From NCBI GenBank assembly GCA_003505795.1, contig DNXT01000475.1, positions 1 through 12,464 on the forward strand: 12,464 nt of DNA, written 5' to 3'. The DNA is from Lysobacteraceae bacterium. GTDB taxonomy: Bacteria; Pseudomonadota; Gammaproteobacteria; Xanthomonadales; Xanthomonadaceae. Within the stretch, counting starts at the first letter, position 1; every line of letters starts with the position of its first letter. Shown one piece after another: positions 1 to 6,219 of this stretch. The translations under genes and the position numbers were made by a program. The notes below the pieces were generated by a model. It was not told the DNA's origin and searched no databases. It worked only from the letters and a program-made list of their open reading frames with translations.

Positions 1-564
1 GGCTTCGTCCGCCACCGCCGCGGCGGCGGCTTGCGCCGCCTTGCGCTCGGCCTCGACGCGGTCGCGCTCGGCCTGTTCTTCCTTGCGCTTGCGCTCCAGT
101 TCCTCGGCGCGCGCGCGGTCCACCTCGGCCAGGCGCTGCTGCTCGGCGAGGTTGCGCTGGCGCGACTCCTCGAGCTTGCGCAGGATCTCCGCGCGCTCGT
201 CGTTCGCCGAGACCGGCGCCGGCTTGCCGCCGATCTCGTTGTCGGCGGTCTTCACGTAGGTGCGCTTCTGCCGGACCTCGACGTTGACCGTGGTCTTGCT
301 GCGCCCGGCGCTGACCGTCACTTCCTGCAGCTTGCGGCGGTTGAGCGTGATCTTCCTGGCCGCTTCGCCGGCGACATCGGCCGGAGCCTCCGCCTTGCCG
401 TGGGTGCGGCGCAGGAAGCCCAGCAGCTTCATCTTCTCGGTACTGGTCACGACCTGGTCGGGACCGCTGAACTTCATGCCGGCCTCGGCCAGCTGCTCCA
501 GCAGTTTCTCGACCGGCGTGTTGACCAGTTCGGCAAGCTTGCGGATGGTGGTTTGCTGCGACAT
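1..564 (-). CDS. infB: Translation initiation factor IF-2, N-terminal part (cut by window edge)
   Basis: IF-2 is the GTPase that brings formyl-Met-tRNA to the 30S subunit and promotes subunit joining. Only the first ~188 codons are present; the frame is open to base 1, so the G domain and tRNA-binding C domain lie outside. The protein begins MSQQTIRKLAELVNTPVEKL, the small helical IF2_N domain (residues ~1-55). Around residues 69-104 comes a second conserved N-terminal segment (KITLNRRKLQEV...RQKRTYVK). From ~120 onward it is a charged Ala/Glu/Arg-rich stretch, probably a long helix or coiled coil, the linker typical of proteobacterial IF-2. The ATG at 564-562 has an AGGA ribosome site 5 bases upstream. 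It follows nusA after 95 bp, as in the E. coli nusA-infB operon. Family identity is clear; the whole gene cannot be assessed. Confidence 0.95.
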   Translation of the reverse strand, partial: MSQQTTIRKLAELVNTPVEKLLEQLAEAGMKFSGPDQVVTSTEKMKLLGFLRRTHGKAEAPADVAGEAARKITLNRRKLQEVTVSAGRSKTTVNVEVRQKRTYVKTADNEIGGKPAPVSANDERAEILRKLEESRQRNLAEQQRLAEVDRARAEELERKRKEEQAERDRVEAERKAAQAAAAAVADEA

Positions 565-624
565 TCGGATCCTATGATCTGGTTGGCGCCCCCTCGCCCA
601 GAGCAAGGGATACGCGGATTCTAA

Positions 625-643
625 GCCCTGAGGGGTTCAGGGC
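625..643 (-). promoter_or_regulatory. Small hairpin in nusA-infB spacer
   Basis: A perfect 7-bp inverted repeat (GCCCTGA / TCAGGGC) with a 5-base loop sits in the 95-bp gap between the nusA stop and the infB start. On the minus strand it is followed by TTAG rather than a T-run, so it is not a convincing intrinsic terminator. It could be an RNA processing or stabilising stem, or chance. The rest of the gap shows only the infB ribosome site. Confidence 0.35.
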
Positions 644-659
644 GCGGTTCATTGCCGGC

Positions 660-2171
660 TCATTCGCCACGCTCCAGACGGGCGATCTCCTCGGCACGGG
701 CCGCCAGGATCAGCGCCGCGGCGCGCTCCTGGGTCAGGCCCTCGATACCGAACTCGACGATCTCATCGGCAGCGAGATCGGACAACTCCTCGCTGGTACG
801 CACGCCGTTCTCGGCAAGCGCGAAGGCGGTCGCCTCGTCCATGCCCTCCAGCGCCAGCAGGTCCTCCGCCGGCTGGTTCTCGTCCAGCACTTCCTCTTCG
901 GCCAGCGCCGCGTTCAACAGGGCGTCGCGGGCACGGGCACGCAGCTCCTCGACGATGTCCTCGTCGAAGCCCTCCACCGCCAGCAGCTCGCCGACCGGCA
1001 CGTAGGCGATTTCCTCGACCGTGTTGAAGCCTTCGGCGACCAGGATGCTGGCGATTTCCTCGTCCACTTCCAGCTTCTCCATGAACAGCTGGCGCGCGGC
1101 GGCCTGCTCGGCCTCGGACTTGGCGGCGACCTGGTCGGCGGTCATCACGTTGAGCTGCCAGCCGGTCAGGCGGCTGGCCAGGCGCACGTTCTGGCCGCCC
1201 TTGCCGATCGCCTGGGCCAGGCGGTCCTCGGCCACGGCCAGGTCCATCGAGTGCTTTTCCTCGTCGACGATGATCGACTGCACCTCGGCCGGCGCCATCG
1301 CGTTGATGACGAAGTTGGCCGGGTTCTCGTTCCACAGCACGATGTCCACGCGCTCGCCGTTGAGCTCGTTGGACACCGCCTGCACGCGCGAGCCGCGCAT
1401 GCCGATGCAGGCGCCGATCGGGTCGGTGCGGGTGTCGTGCGCGACCACCGCGATCTTGGCGCGGTCGCCCGGATCGCGCGCGCAGCCCTTGATCTCGACC
1501 AGGCCCTGGCCCACTTCCGGCACCTCGAGCTTGAACAGCTCGATCATGAATTCGGGCGCGGCGCGGCTGATGAACAGCTGCGGGCCGCGCGGCTCCGAAC
1601 GCACCTCGGCCAGGTAGCCGCGCACGCGGTCGCCGGCGCGCAGCACGTCGCGCGGGATGCCCTTGTCCTTGGGGATGAACGCTTCCGCATTCCCGCCCAG
1701 GTCGACGTAGATGTTGCCGCGCTCGGCGCGCTTGACCACGCCGGTGATCAGCTCGCCGACGCGATCCTTCCACGCATCGACCACCTGCTGGCGCTCGGCC
1801 TCGCGCACGCGCTGGACGATGACCTGCTTGGCGGCCTGCGCGGCGATGCGGCCGAAGTCCGGGTTCTCGATCGGCTCCTCGATGTAGTCGCCGACCTCGA
1901 CGCCATCGGCCTCGTCGACCGCGTCCATCAGGCGGATCTGCCGGTCGGGCGATTCCATGACGACGTCGTCGGCCACCACTTCCCAGCGGCGGAAGGTCTC
2001 GTAGCTGCCGTCCTTCTGATCGATGGCGACGCGCGCCAGCACGTCCTGGTCGGGATAGCGCTTCTTGGCCGCAGACGCCAGCGCGGCCTCGATCGCCTCG
2101 AAGATCACTTCGCGCGGCACGCCCTTCTCGTTGGCGACCGCATCCACTACCAGCAAAAGCTCTTTGCTCAT
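660..2171 (-). CDS. nusA: Transcription termination/antitermination factor NusA
   Basis: NusA binds RNA polymerase and nascent RNA, promotes pausing and intrinsic termination, and takes part in antitermination complexes. The 503-residue product is full length for gammaproteobacteria. Domains in order: polymerase-binding N-terminal domain (1 to ~130, MSKELLLVVDAVANEKGVPR); S1 RNA-binding domain (~135-202, GVVKRAERGNIYVDLGGNAE); two KH modules (~230-345) with GxxG-type loops GMRG (257-260) and GKGG (323-326); and two C-terminal acidic repeats (~365-425 and ~435-500), as in E. coli NusA. The ATG at 2171-2169 is 4 bases past the rimP stop, and its GGAG ribosome site lies in the last rimP codons, suggesting translational coupling. 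In E. coli this operon is autoregulated by NusA; the terminators between the upstream tRNA and rimP fit the same here, but that is inference. Confidence 0.98.
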   Translation of the reverse strand: MSKELLLVVDAVANEKGVPREVIFEAIEAALASAAKKRYPDQDVLARVAIDQKDGSYETFRRWEVVADDVVMESPDRQIRLMDAVDEADGVEVGDYIEEPIENPDFGRIAAQAAKQVIVQRVREAERQQVVDAWKDRVGELITGVVKRAERGNIYVDLGGNAEAFIPKDKGIPRDVLRAGDRVRGYLAEVRSEPRGPQLFISRAAPEFMIELFKLEVPEVGQGLVEIKGCARDPGDRAKIAVVAHDTRTDPIGACIGMRGSRVQAVSNELNGERVDIVLWNENPANFVINAMAPAEVQSIIVDEEKHSMDLAVAEDRLAQAIGKGGQNVRLASRLTGWQLNVMTADQVAAKSEAEQAAARQLFMEKLEVDEEIASILVAEGFNTVEEIAYVPVGELLAVEGFDEDIVEELRARARDALLNAALAEEEVLDENQPAEDLLALEGMDEATAFALAENGVRTSEELSDLAADEIVEFGIEGLTQERAAALILAARAEEIARLERGE

Positions 2172-2175
2172 TTGG

Positions 2176-2766
2176 TCACTCCGCGCGCGGCTTTCCGGCC
2201 GCCGACTCGTTGGATGGTTTGTTCTTGCCCTGCCCCGGTTTCTTCGGGCCAGGCTTGTTCGGTTTCTGCGGGGCCAGGCCCAGCGCGGCCCAGTCCGGGA
2301 GGATACGGGCCTTGTCGATGTTGTCGAACGCCACTTCCAGCTCGGCGCCGTCGACCTCGAACACCACCTGCCCGGCCGCCTCGTCCACGCGCGCGATGCG
2401 GCCCTGCAGGCGCCGGCGACCGTTCTGCGGCAGCTTCAGGCCGACCTTGGCCGACTCGTCCAGGTGGCGCGCGAACTGGGCCAGGGTGAACAGCGGGCGG
2501 TCGACGCCGGGCGAGGACACTTCCAGCGTGTAGTTGCCGCTGATCGGATCCTCGACGTCCAGCTGCGCCGACACTTCCCGGCTCACGCGCTCGCAATCGT
2601 CGATGTTGACGACGCGCTCGGGCTGCTCGGCCAGCGGCACGTCGATGTACAGGCGCAGCGTCGCGCCGCCGGGCGCCGGCAGGTACTCCGCCCCCAGCAG
2701 ATCGAGCCCCAGAGCCTCCACGGTGGGGGCCAGCAGATTCGCGATTTCGGTTGCCTTGTCGCTCAC
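2176..2766 (-). CDS. rimP: Ribosome maturation factor RimP
   Basis: RimP is a cytoplasmic assembly factor for the 30S ribosomal subunit. The predicted product is 196 residues: an N-terminal alpha/beta domain (~8-85), the conserved family motif LEVSSPGVDRPL at 81-92, and a C-terminal SH3-like domain (~93-160). A Lys/Pro/Gly-rich tail (~165-196, QKPNKPGPKKPGQG...) makes it longer than the ~150-residue E. coli protein. I chose the GTG at 2766-2764 (MSDKATEIANLLAPTVEAL) because it matches the family N-terminus and has AAGGTGGG just upstream. The frame is open back to an ATG at 2898, but that would run through two terminator hairpins and add about 44 unrelated residues. It heads the rimP-nusA-infB group, 4 bp before nusA, and lies downstream of the initiator tRNA as in E. 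coli. Confidence 0.95.
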   Translation of the reverse strand: MSDKATEIANLLAPTVEALGLDLLGAEYLPAPGGATLRLYIDVPLAEQPERVVNIDDCERVSREVSAQLDVEDPISGNYTLEVSSPGVDRPLFTLAQFARHLDESAKVGLKLPQNGRRRLQGRIARVDEAAGQVVFEVDGAELEVAFDNIDKARILPDWAALGLAPQKPNKPGPKKPGQGKNKPSNESAAGKPRAE

Positions 2767-2824
2767 AGCCCACCTTGTCCAGATTCGACCAGCCGCAGGC
2801 CCCGAAAAAACACCCGGCCCGCGG

Positions 2825-2853
2825 AAAAAACAAGGGGCCCATTGGGCCCCTTG
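2825..2853 (-). terminator. Strong intrinsic terminator between tRNA-fMet and rimP (T2)
   Basis: On the minus strand a perfect 10-bp GC-rich stem (CAAGGGGCCC / GGGCCCCTTG, 3-base loop) is followed at once by six T residues (A-run at 2825-2830). This is a textbook rho-independent terminator. It lies downstream of the initiator tRNA and 58 bp before the rimP start, so polymerase must read through it to reach rimP-nusA-infB. It resembles the terminators behind metY in E. coli. Confidence 0.88.
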
Positions 2854-2856
2854 CGT

Positions 2857-2881
2857 AAAAATTCCAACCTCTCGGGGTTGG
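2857..2881 (-). terminator. Second terminator-like hairpin in the tRNA-rimP leader (T1)
   Basis: On the minus strand the 6-bp stem CCAACC / GGTTGG with a 6-base loop is followed by AATTTTT. It is shorter and weaker than the next hairpin but has the stem plus U-tract form of an intrinsic terminator. It abuts the stem at 2882-2909 upstream and ends 3 bases before the T2 stem downstream. Confidence 0.65.
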
Positions 2882-2909
2882 CGCAAAGACGGGAACATGC
2901 GTCTTTGCG
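2882..2909 (-). promoter_or_regulatory. 10-bp perfect hairpin just after the initiator tRNA
   Basis: CGCAAAGACG / CGTCTTTGCG form a perfect 10-bp stem around an 8-base loop, 39 bases past the tRNA 3' end. There is no T-run directly after it; the T1 hairpin begins at the next base. It may be an RNase processing stem separating tRNA from mRNA, or part of an attenuator array with T1 and T2. The structure is seen; the role is inferred. Confidence 0.6.
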
Positions 2910-2948
2910 AATCCAGGAAACAAGGCCGGCTTTCGACGGCCTGAATCT

Positions 2949-3025
2949 TGGTAGCGGGGGCAGGATTTGAACCTGCGACCTTCGGGTTATGAGCCCGACG
3001 AGCTGCCAGACTGCTCCACCCCGCA
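2949..3025 (-). tRNA. Initiator tRNA-fMet (CAU)
   Basis: A 77-nt tRNA on the minus strand with CCA encoded (TGG at 2949-2951). The anticodon CAT is at 2989-2991, in the loop of a stem with three consecutive G:C pairs (GGG...CCC), the hallmark of bacterial initiators. The body closely follows E. coli tRNA-fMet (GCGGGGTGGAGCAG, then CTCGTCGGGCTCATAACCCG). T stem GCAGG/CCTGC and acceptor pairs 2-71 to 7-66 are intact. Position 1-72 is U-U: unpaired as initiators require, but different from the usual C-A. It lies directly ahead of rimP-nusA-infB, as metY does in E. coli. Elongator Met tRNA is excluded by the unpaired 1-72 and the G:C-rich anticodon stem. Confidence 0.97.
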
Positions 3026-3036
3026 GCAGAAGCGGA

Positions 3037-3065
3037 ATTATGAAGAATCAGGAAAACAATTGCAA
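3037..3065 (-). promoter_or_regulatory. Sigma70-type promoter for tRNA-fMet and rimP-nusA-infB
   Basis: On the minus strand, -35 TTGCAA (3065-3060), a 17-bp spacer and -10 CATAAT (3042-3037) match the sigma70 consensus well. The -10 lies 11 bases upstream of the tRNA 5' end, so transcription would start within a few bases of the mature tRNA. The surrounding DNA is AT-rich against a GC-rich background. It probably drives the tRNA and, by terminator read-through, the downstream genes. Confidence 0.8.
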
Positions 3066-3167
3066 GCCCTGATTAATCACCTGATTGGATGGCTTGGCCA
3101 CCAATCGACGCCGTCAATGATACCCGTACGGCGCGCTAACCGGAATACCCGATCCGCGGAAACATCG

Positions 3168-3194
3168 AAAAACCTTGCCGCCGACCGCGCGGCG
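3168..3194 (-). terminator. Weak terminator candidate after nuoN
   Basis: Starting just past the nuoN stop codon on the minus strand, a 5-bp stem CGCCG / CGGCG with a 6-base loop is followed by GCAAGG and five T residues. The T-run is offset by 6 bases and the stem is short, so intrinsic activity is doubtful. Its position at the end of the nuo operon, just before an independent promoter, fits. Confidence 0.4.
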
Positions 3195-3195
3195 T

Positions 3196-4656
3196 TCAGG
3201 CCAGGTGCGCGAACGCGCGCTGGCACCACACCATGATCGGGTTCCAGGCCAGGCCCAGCGCCAGCAACGCGATCGCGTTGACGCCGAGCACGATGCCGAG
3301 CACGCGGTCGTCGTTGGCCGGCAACGGCTCGCCGACCGGCTCGTCGAAGTACATCACCTTGATCACGCGCAGGTAGTAGAACGCACCGACCACGGCGCAG
3401 ACCACGCCGAGGATCGCCAGCCACAGCATGCCGCCCTGCACCGCCGCGCCCAGCACCGCCAGCTTCGACCAGAAGCCCAGGAACGGCGGGATGCCCGCCA
3501 GCGACGCCATGATGCACAGCACCAGGCCGGCCATCCACGGGCTGCGGGCGTTCAGGCCCTTGAAGTCGTCGATGTTCTCGGCCTCGAAGCCGTTGCGCGA
3601 CAGCGCGATGATCGCGCCGAACGAGGCGGTCGACATGATCGCGTAGCTGATCGCGTAGAACAGCGCCGCCGCGTAGCCGCGCTCGTCGCCGCCGGCCACC
3701 GCCATCAGCAGGAAGCCGATGTGCGACACGGTCGAGTACGCCAGCATGCGCTTGAGGTTGCTCTGCGCGATCGCCATCAGGTTGCCGACGACCAGCGACA
3801 GCGCGGCCAGCCCGCCGATCAGCAGGTGCCACTGCGGCGACAGCGGGCCCACGCCCGCCTCCAGCAGCCGGTAGGCCATGCCGAACGCGGCCAGCTTGGG
3901 CGCCGAGCTGATGAACAGCGCGACCGGGGCCGGTGCGCCCTGGTAGACGTCGGGCAGCCACATGTGGAACGGCGCCGCCCCGAGCTTGAAGGCCACGCCG
4001 GCGATCATGAAGATCGTGCCGGTCAGCAGCAGGGTCTTCTCGTCCGAGCCCTCGATGGCTTCGTGGATGCCGGCCAGGCTGAGCGTGCCGGTCGCGCCGT
4101 AGACCAGCGACATGCCGTACAGCAGCAGGCCCGAGGCCAGCGAGCCGAGCACGATGTACTTCATCGCCGCCTCGGTGGCCAGGCCGTTGTCGCGGTTGGA
4201 GGCGACCAGCGCGTAGGAGCACAGCGCCAGCAGCTCCAGGCCCAGGTAGACCATCAGCAGGCTGCCGGCCGAGACCAGGATCATCATGCCGGCGGTGGCG
4301 AACAGCACCAGCACCGGGATCTCGCCCTGGTACAGGTTGCGCTCGCGCAGGTAGCTCCAGCCGTAGACCAGCGACAGGCCGCTGACCAGCACGATCACCG
4401 TCTTCATCACGTCGGCGGCGGTGTCGCGCACGAACATGCCGTGGAAGACCTCGCCCTGCCCGCCGGTACCGGTGGCGAGCATCGCGAGCACGACCGCCAG
4501 CACCGCGACGGAGATCAGGTGGGTCCAGACCTTGTGCCGCTGGCCGACGAACAGGTCGATCATCAGCAGCGCGAAGGCGCCGCCGATGAGCACCAGTTCG
4601 GGGGCGAGCGGCGCCAGGTCGGCGGTGGTCAACGGCAAAGGCGTTGGCGTGGTCAT
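3196..4656 (-). CDS. nuoN: NADH-quinone oxidoreductase subunit N (membrane arm antiporter-like)
   Basis: NuoN is one of the three antiporter-like proton-pumping subunits in the inner-membrane arm of complex I. The product is 486 residues with about 14 hydrophobic segments, the family length. Key ionisable residues are present: Glu141 (GLELLALCSYAL), Lys224 (AFKLGAAPFHMWLPD), Lys254 (SSAPKLAAFG) and Lys398 (GFWSKLAVLGA). The broken-helix motifs PFHMWLPDVYQGAP and IPPFLGFWSK are intact. Start: TTG, ATG and ATG codons lie in a row (4662, 4659, 4656); AGGA at 4664-4667 is 7 bases from the last and 4 from the middle one, so I take 4656. It is the last nuo gene, 37 bp after nuoM. Confidence 0.97.
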   Translation of the reverse strand: MTTPTPLPLTTADLAPLAPELVLIGGAFALLMIDLFVGQRHKVWTHLISVAVLAVVLAMLATGTGGQGEVFHGMFVRDTAADVMKTVIVLVSGLSLVYGWSYLRERNLYQGEIPVLVLFATAGMMILVSAGSLLMVYLGLELLALCSYALVASNRDNGLATEAAMKYIVLGSLASGLLLYGMSLVYGATGTLSLAGIHEAIEGSDEKTLLLTGTIFMIAGVAFKLGAAPFHMWLPDVYQGAPAPVALFISSAPKLAAFGMAYRLLEAGVGPLSPQWHLLIGGLAALSLVVGNLMAIAQSNLKRMLAYSTVSHIGFLLMAVAGGDERGYAAALFYAISYAIMSTASFGAIIALSRNGFEAENIDDFKGLNARSPWMAGLVLCIMASLAGIPPFLGFWSKLAVLGAAVQGGMLWLAILGVVCAVVGAFYYLRVIKVMYFDEPVGEPLPANDDRVLGIVLGVNAIALLALGLAWNPIMVWCQRAFAHLA

Positions 4657-4663
4657 CATCAAA

Positions 4664-4667
4664 TCCT
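4664..4667 (-). promoter_or_regulatory. Ribosome binding site of nuoN
   Basis: AGGA on the minus strand, 7 bases before the ATG at 4656 and 4 before the ATG at 4659. Spacing favours the inner ATG; the TTG at 4662 is too close to be used. Confidence 0.55.
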
Positions 4668-4693
4668 GGAATCAATACGTGCGCGGTAGCCGG

Positions 4694-6199
4694 TCACAGC
4701 TTGGTCACGGCGATCTGCGTGGCCAGCTTGGCGATGGACGGCTCCATCAAATCGGTCAGCGGCTTCGGATACACGCCCAGCGCGAGCACGCCGGCGGCGA
4801 ACACGCCCAGCACCAACGCCTCGCGACGGTTGATGTCCTTCAGCTCGGCGACGTGGGCATTGGCGATCTCGCCGAAGAACACGCGCTTGTACAGCCACAG
4901 CGTGTAGGCGGCGGTGATCACCAGCGTGGTCGCGGCGGCGAAGGCGATCAGCGGATGCTTCTGGAAGCTGGCCAGGATGACCATGAACTCGCCGACGAAT
5001 CCGCTGGTGCCCGGCAGGCCGGCGTTGGCCATGTAGAACAGCATCGCGAACGTGGCGAACCACGGCATCACGTTGACCACGCCGCCGTAATCGGCGATGC
5101 GGCGGGTGTGCATGCGGTCGTACAGCACGCCGATGCAGGTGAACATCGCGCCCGACACGAAACCGTGCGAGATCATCTGCACCATCGCGCCCTGCAGGCC
5201 CAGCCGCGCGGCGTCGACGCTGCCGTAGTCGCGCACCAGGGTGAAGGCGATGAAGGTGCCCAGGGTGACGAAGCCCATGTGCGCGATCGAGGAATACGCG
5301 ACCAGCTTCTTCATGTCGTCCTGCACCAGCGCGACCAGGCCGACGTAGATCACCGCGATCAGCGACAGCGCGATCACCACCCAGGCGTACTCGTGGCTGG
5401 CGTCCGGCACGATCGGCAGGTTGAAGCGCAGGAAACCGTAGCCGCCGATCTTCAGCGCGATCGCCGCCAGGATCACCGAACCGGCGGTCGGCGCCTCCAC
5501 GTGCGCGTCCGGCAGCCAGGTGTGGACCGGAAACATCGGCACCTTGACCGCGAACGCGATCAGGAACGCGAAGAATATCCAGGCCTGCTCCTTGGCGGTC
5601 AGCTGCATCGCGTACAGATCGGCCAGCTGGAAGCTGCCGCCCTTCAGGTACAGGTAGATCAGCGCCACCAGCATCAGCACCGAGCCGAGGAAGGTGTACA
5701 GGAAGAACTTGACCGCCGCGTAGATGCGGCGCGGGCCGCCCCAGATGCCGATGATCAGGAACATCGGGATCAGCATCGCCTCGAAGAACACGTAGAACAG
5801 CATCGCGTCGGTCGCCGCGAACATGCCCACGGTCACGCCTTCCAGGATCAGGAACGCCGCCACGTACTGGTTGACCCGCTTCTCGATCGCGCTCCAGGCG
5901 CCGACCAGCGACAGCACGGTCACCAGCGTGGTGAGCAGGATCAGCGCGATCGCGATGCCGTCCACGCCCAGGTTGTAGCCGATGTCGTAGGCCGGGATCC
6001 ACGCGTGCTGCTCGATGAACTGCAACGCGTCGTTCGACGTGTCGTAGCCGCCGAGCAGCGGCAGGCTGAAGGCGAACGTGAGCAGCGCCACCGCCAGCGC
6101 GGCCCAGCGGGCGGCAGTGGCGTTGCGCAAGGCAAGGATCAGGGCGCCACCGATGATCGGCAGCCAGATCAGGACAGACAGTAGGGGCCAGTTCGACAC
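4694..6199 (-). CDS. nuoM: NADH-quinone oxidoreductase subunit M (membrane arm antiporter-like)
   Basis: NuoM is the middle antiporter-like subunit of the complex I membrane arm. The product has 501 residues and about 14 transmembrane segments. Conserved residues of the proton path are visible: Glu140 in YVFFEAMLIPMF, Lys219 in FAVKVPMFPVHTWLPDAH, Lys250 in IALKIGGYG and Glu404 in GFVGEFMVILASF. PMFPVHTWLPDAHVEAPTAG and GLPGTSGFVGEF are family signatures. The start is a GTG (6199-6197) giving MSNWPLLSVLIWLPIIGG, the usual N-terminus; only a poor AAGAAG stretch precedes it. It lies 20 bp after nuoL and 37 bp before nuoN, probably in one transcript. No defects were seen. Confidence 0.97.
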   Translation of the reverse strand: MSNWPLLSVLIWLPIIGGALILALRNATAARWAALAVALLTFAFSLPLLGGYDTSNDALQFIEQHAWIPAYDIGYNLGVDGIAIALILLTTLVTVLSLVGAWSAIEKRVNQYVAAFLILEGVTVGMFAATDAMLFYVFFEAMLIPMFLIIGIWGGPRRIYAAVKFFLYTFLGSVLMLVALIYLYLKGGSFQLADLYAMQLTAKEQAWIFFAFLIAFAVKVPMFPVHTWLPDAHVEAPTAGSVILAAIALKIGGYGFLRFNLPIVPDASHEYAWVVIALSLIAVIYVGLVALVQDDMKKLVAYSSIAHMGFVTLGTFIAFTLVRDYGSVDAARLGLQGAMVQMISHGFVSGAMFTCIGVLYDRMHTRRIADYGGVVNVMPWFATFAMLFYMANAGLPGTSGFVGEFMVILASFQKHPLIAFAAATTLVITAAYTLWLYKRVFFGEIANAHVAELKDINRREALVLGVFAAGVLALGVYPKPLTDLMEPSIAKLATQIAVTKL

Positions 6200-6219
6200 G
6201 TCTTCTTATTCCGTACAGG

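Noticed and set aside
31..624. Plus-strand 197-codon frame opposite infB
   Set aside because: Antisense to the conserved IF-2 N-terminus; no recognisable domain or ribosome site.
2176..2898. Longer rimP starting at the ATG at 2898
   Set aside because: That start lies in a hairpin loop and the extension runs through two terminators; the family N-terminus begins at the GTG at 2766 with a good ribosome site.
2949..3025. Elongator tRNA-Met
   Set aside because: Unpaired 1-72 and three G:C pairs next to the anticodon loop identify an initiator.
3175..6184. Long plus-strand frames antisense to nuoN and nuoM
   Set aside because: Same composition artefact of GC-rich codon use; the minus-strand genes are clear complex I subunits.
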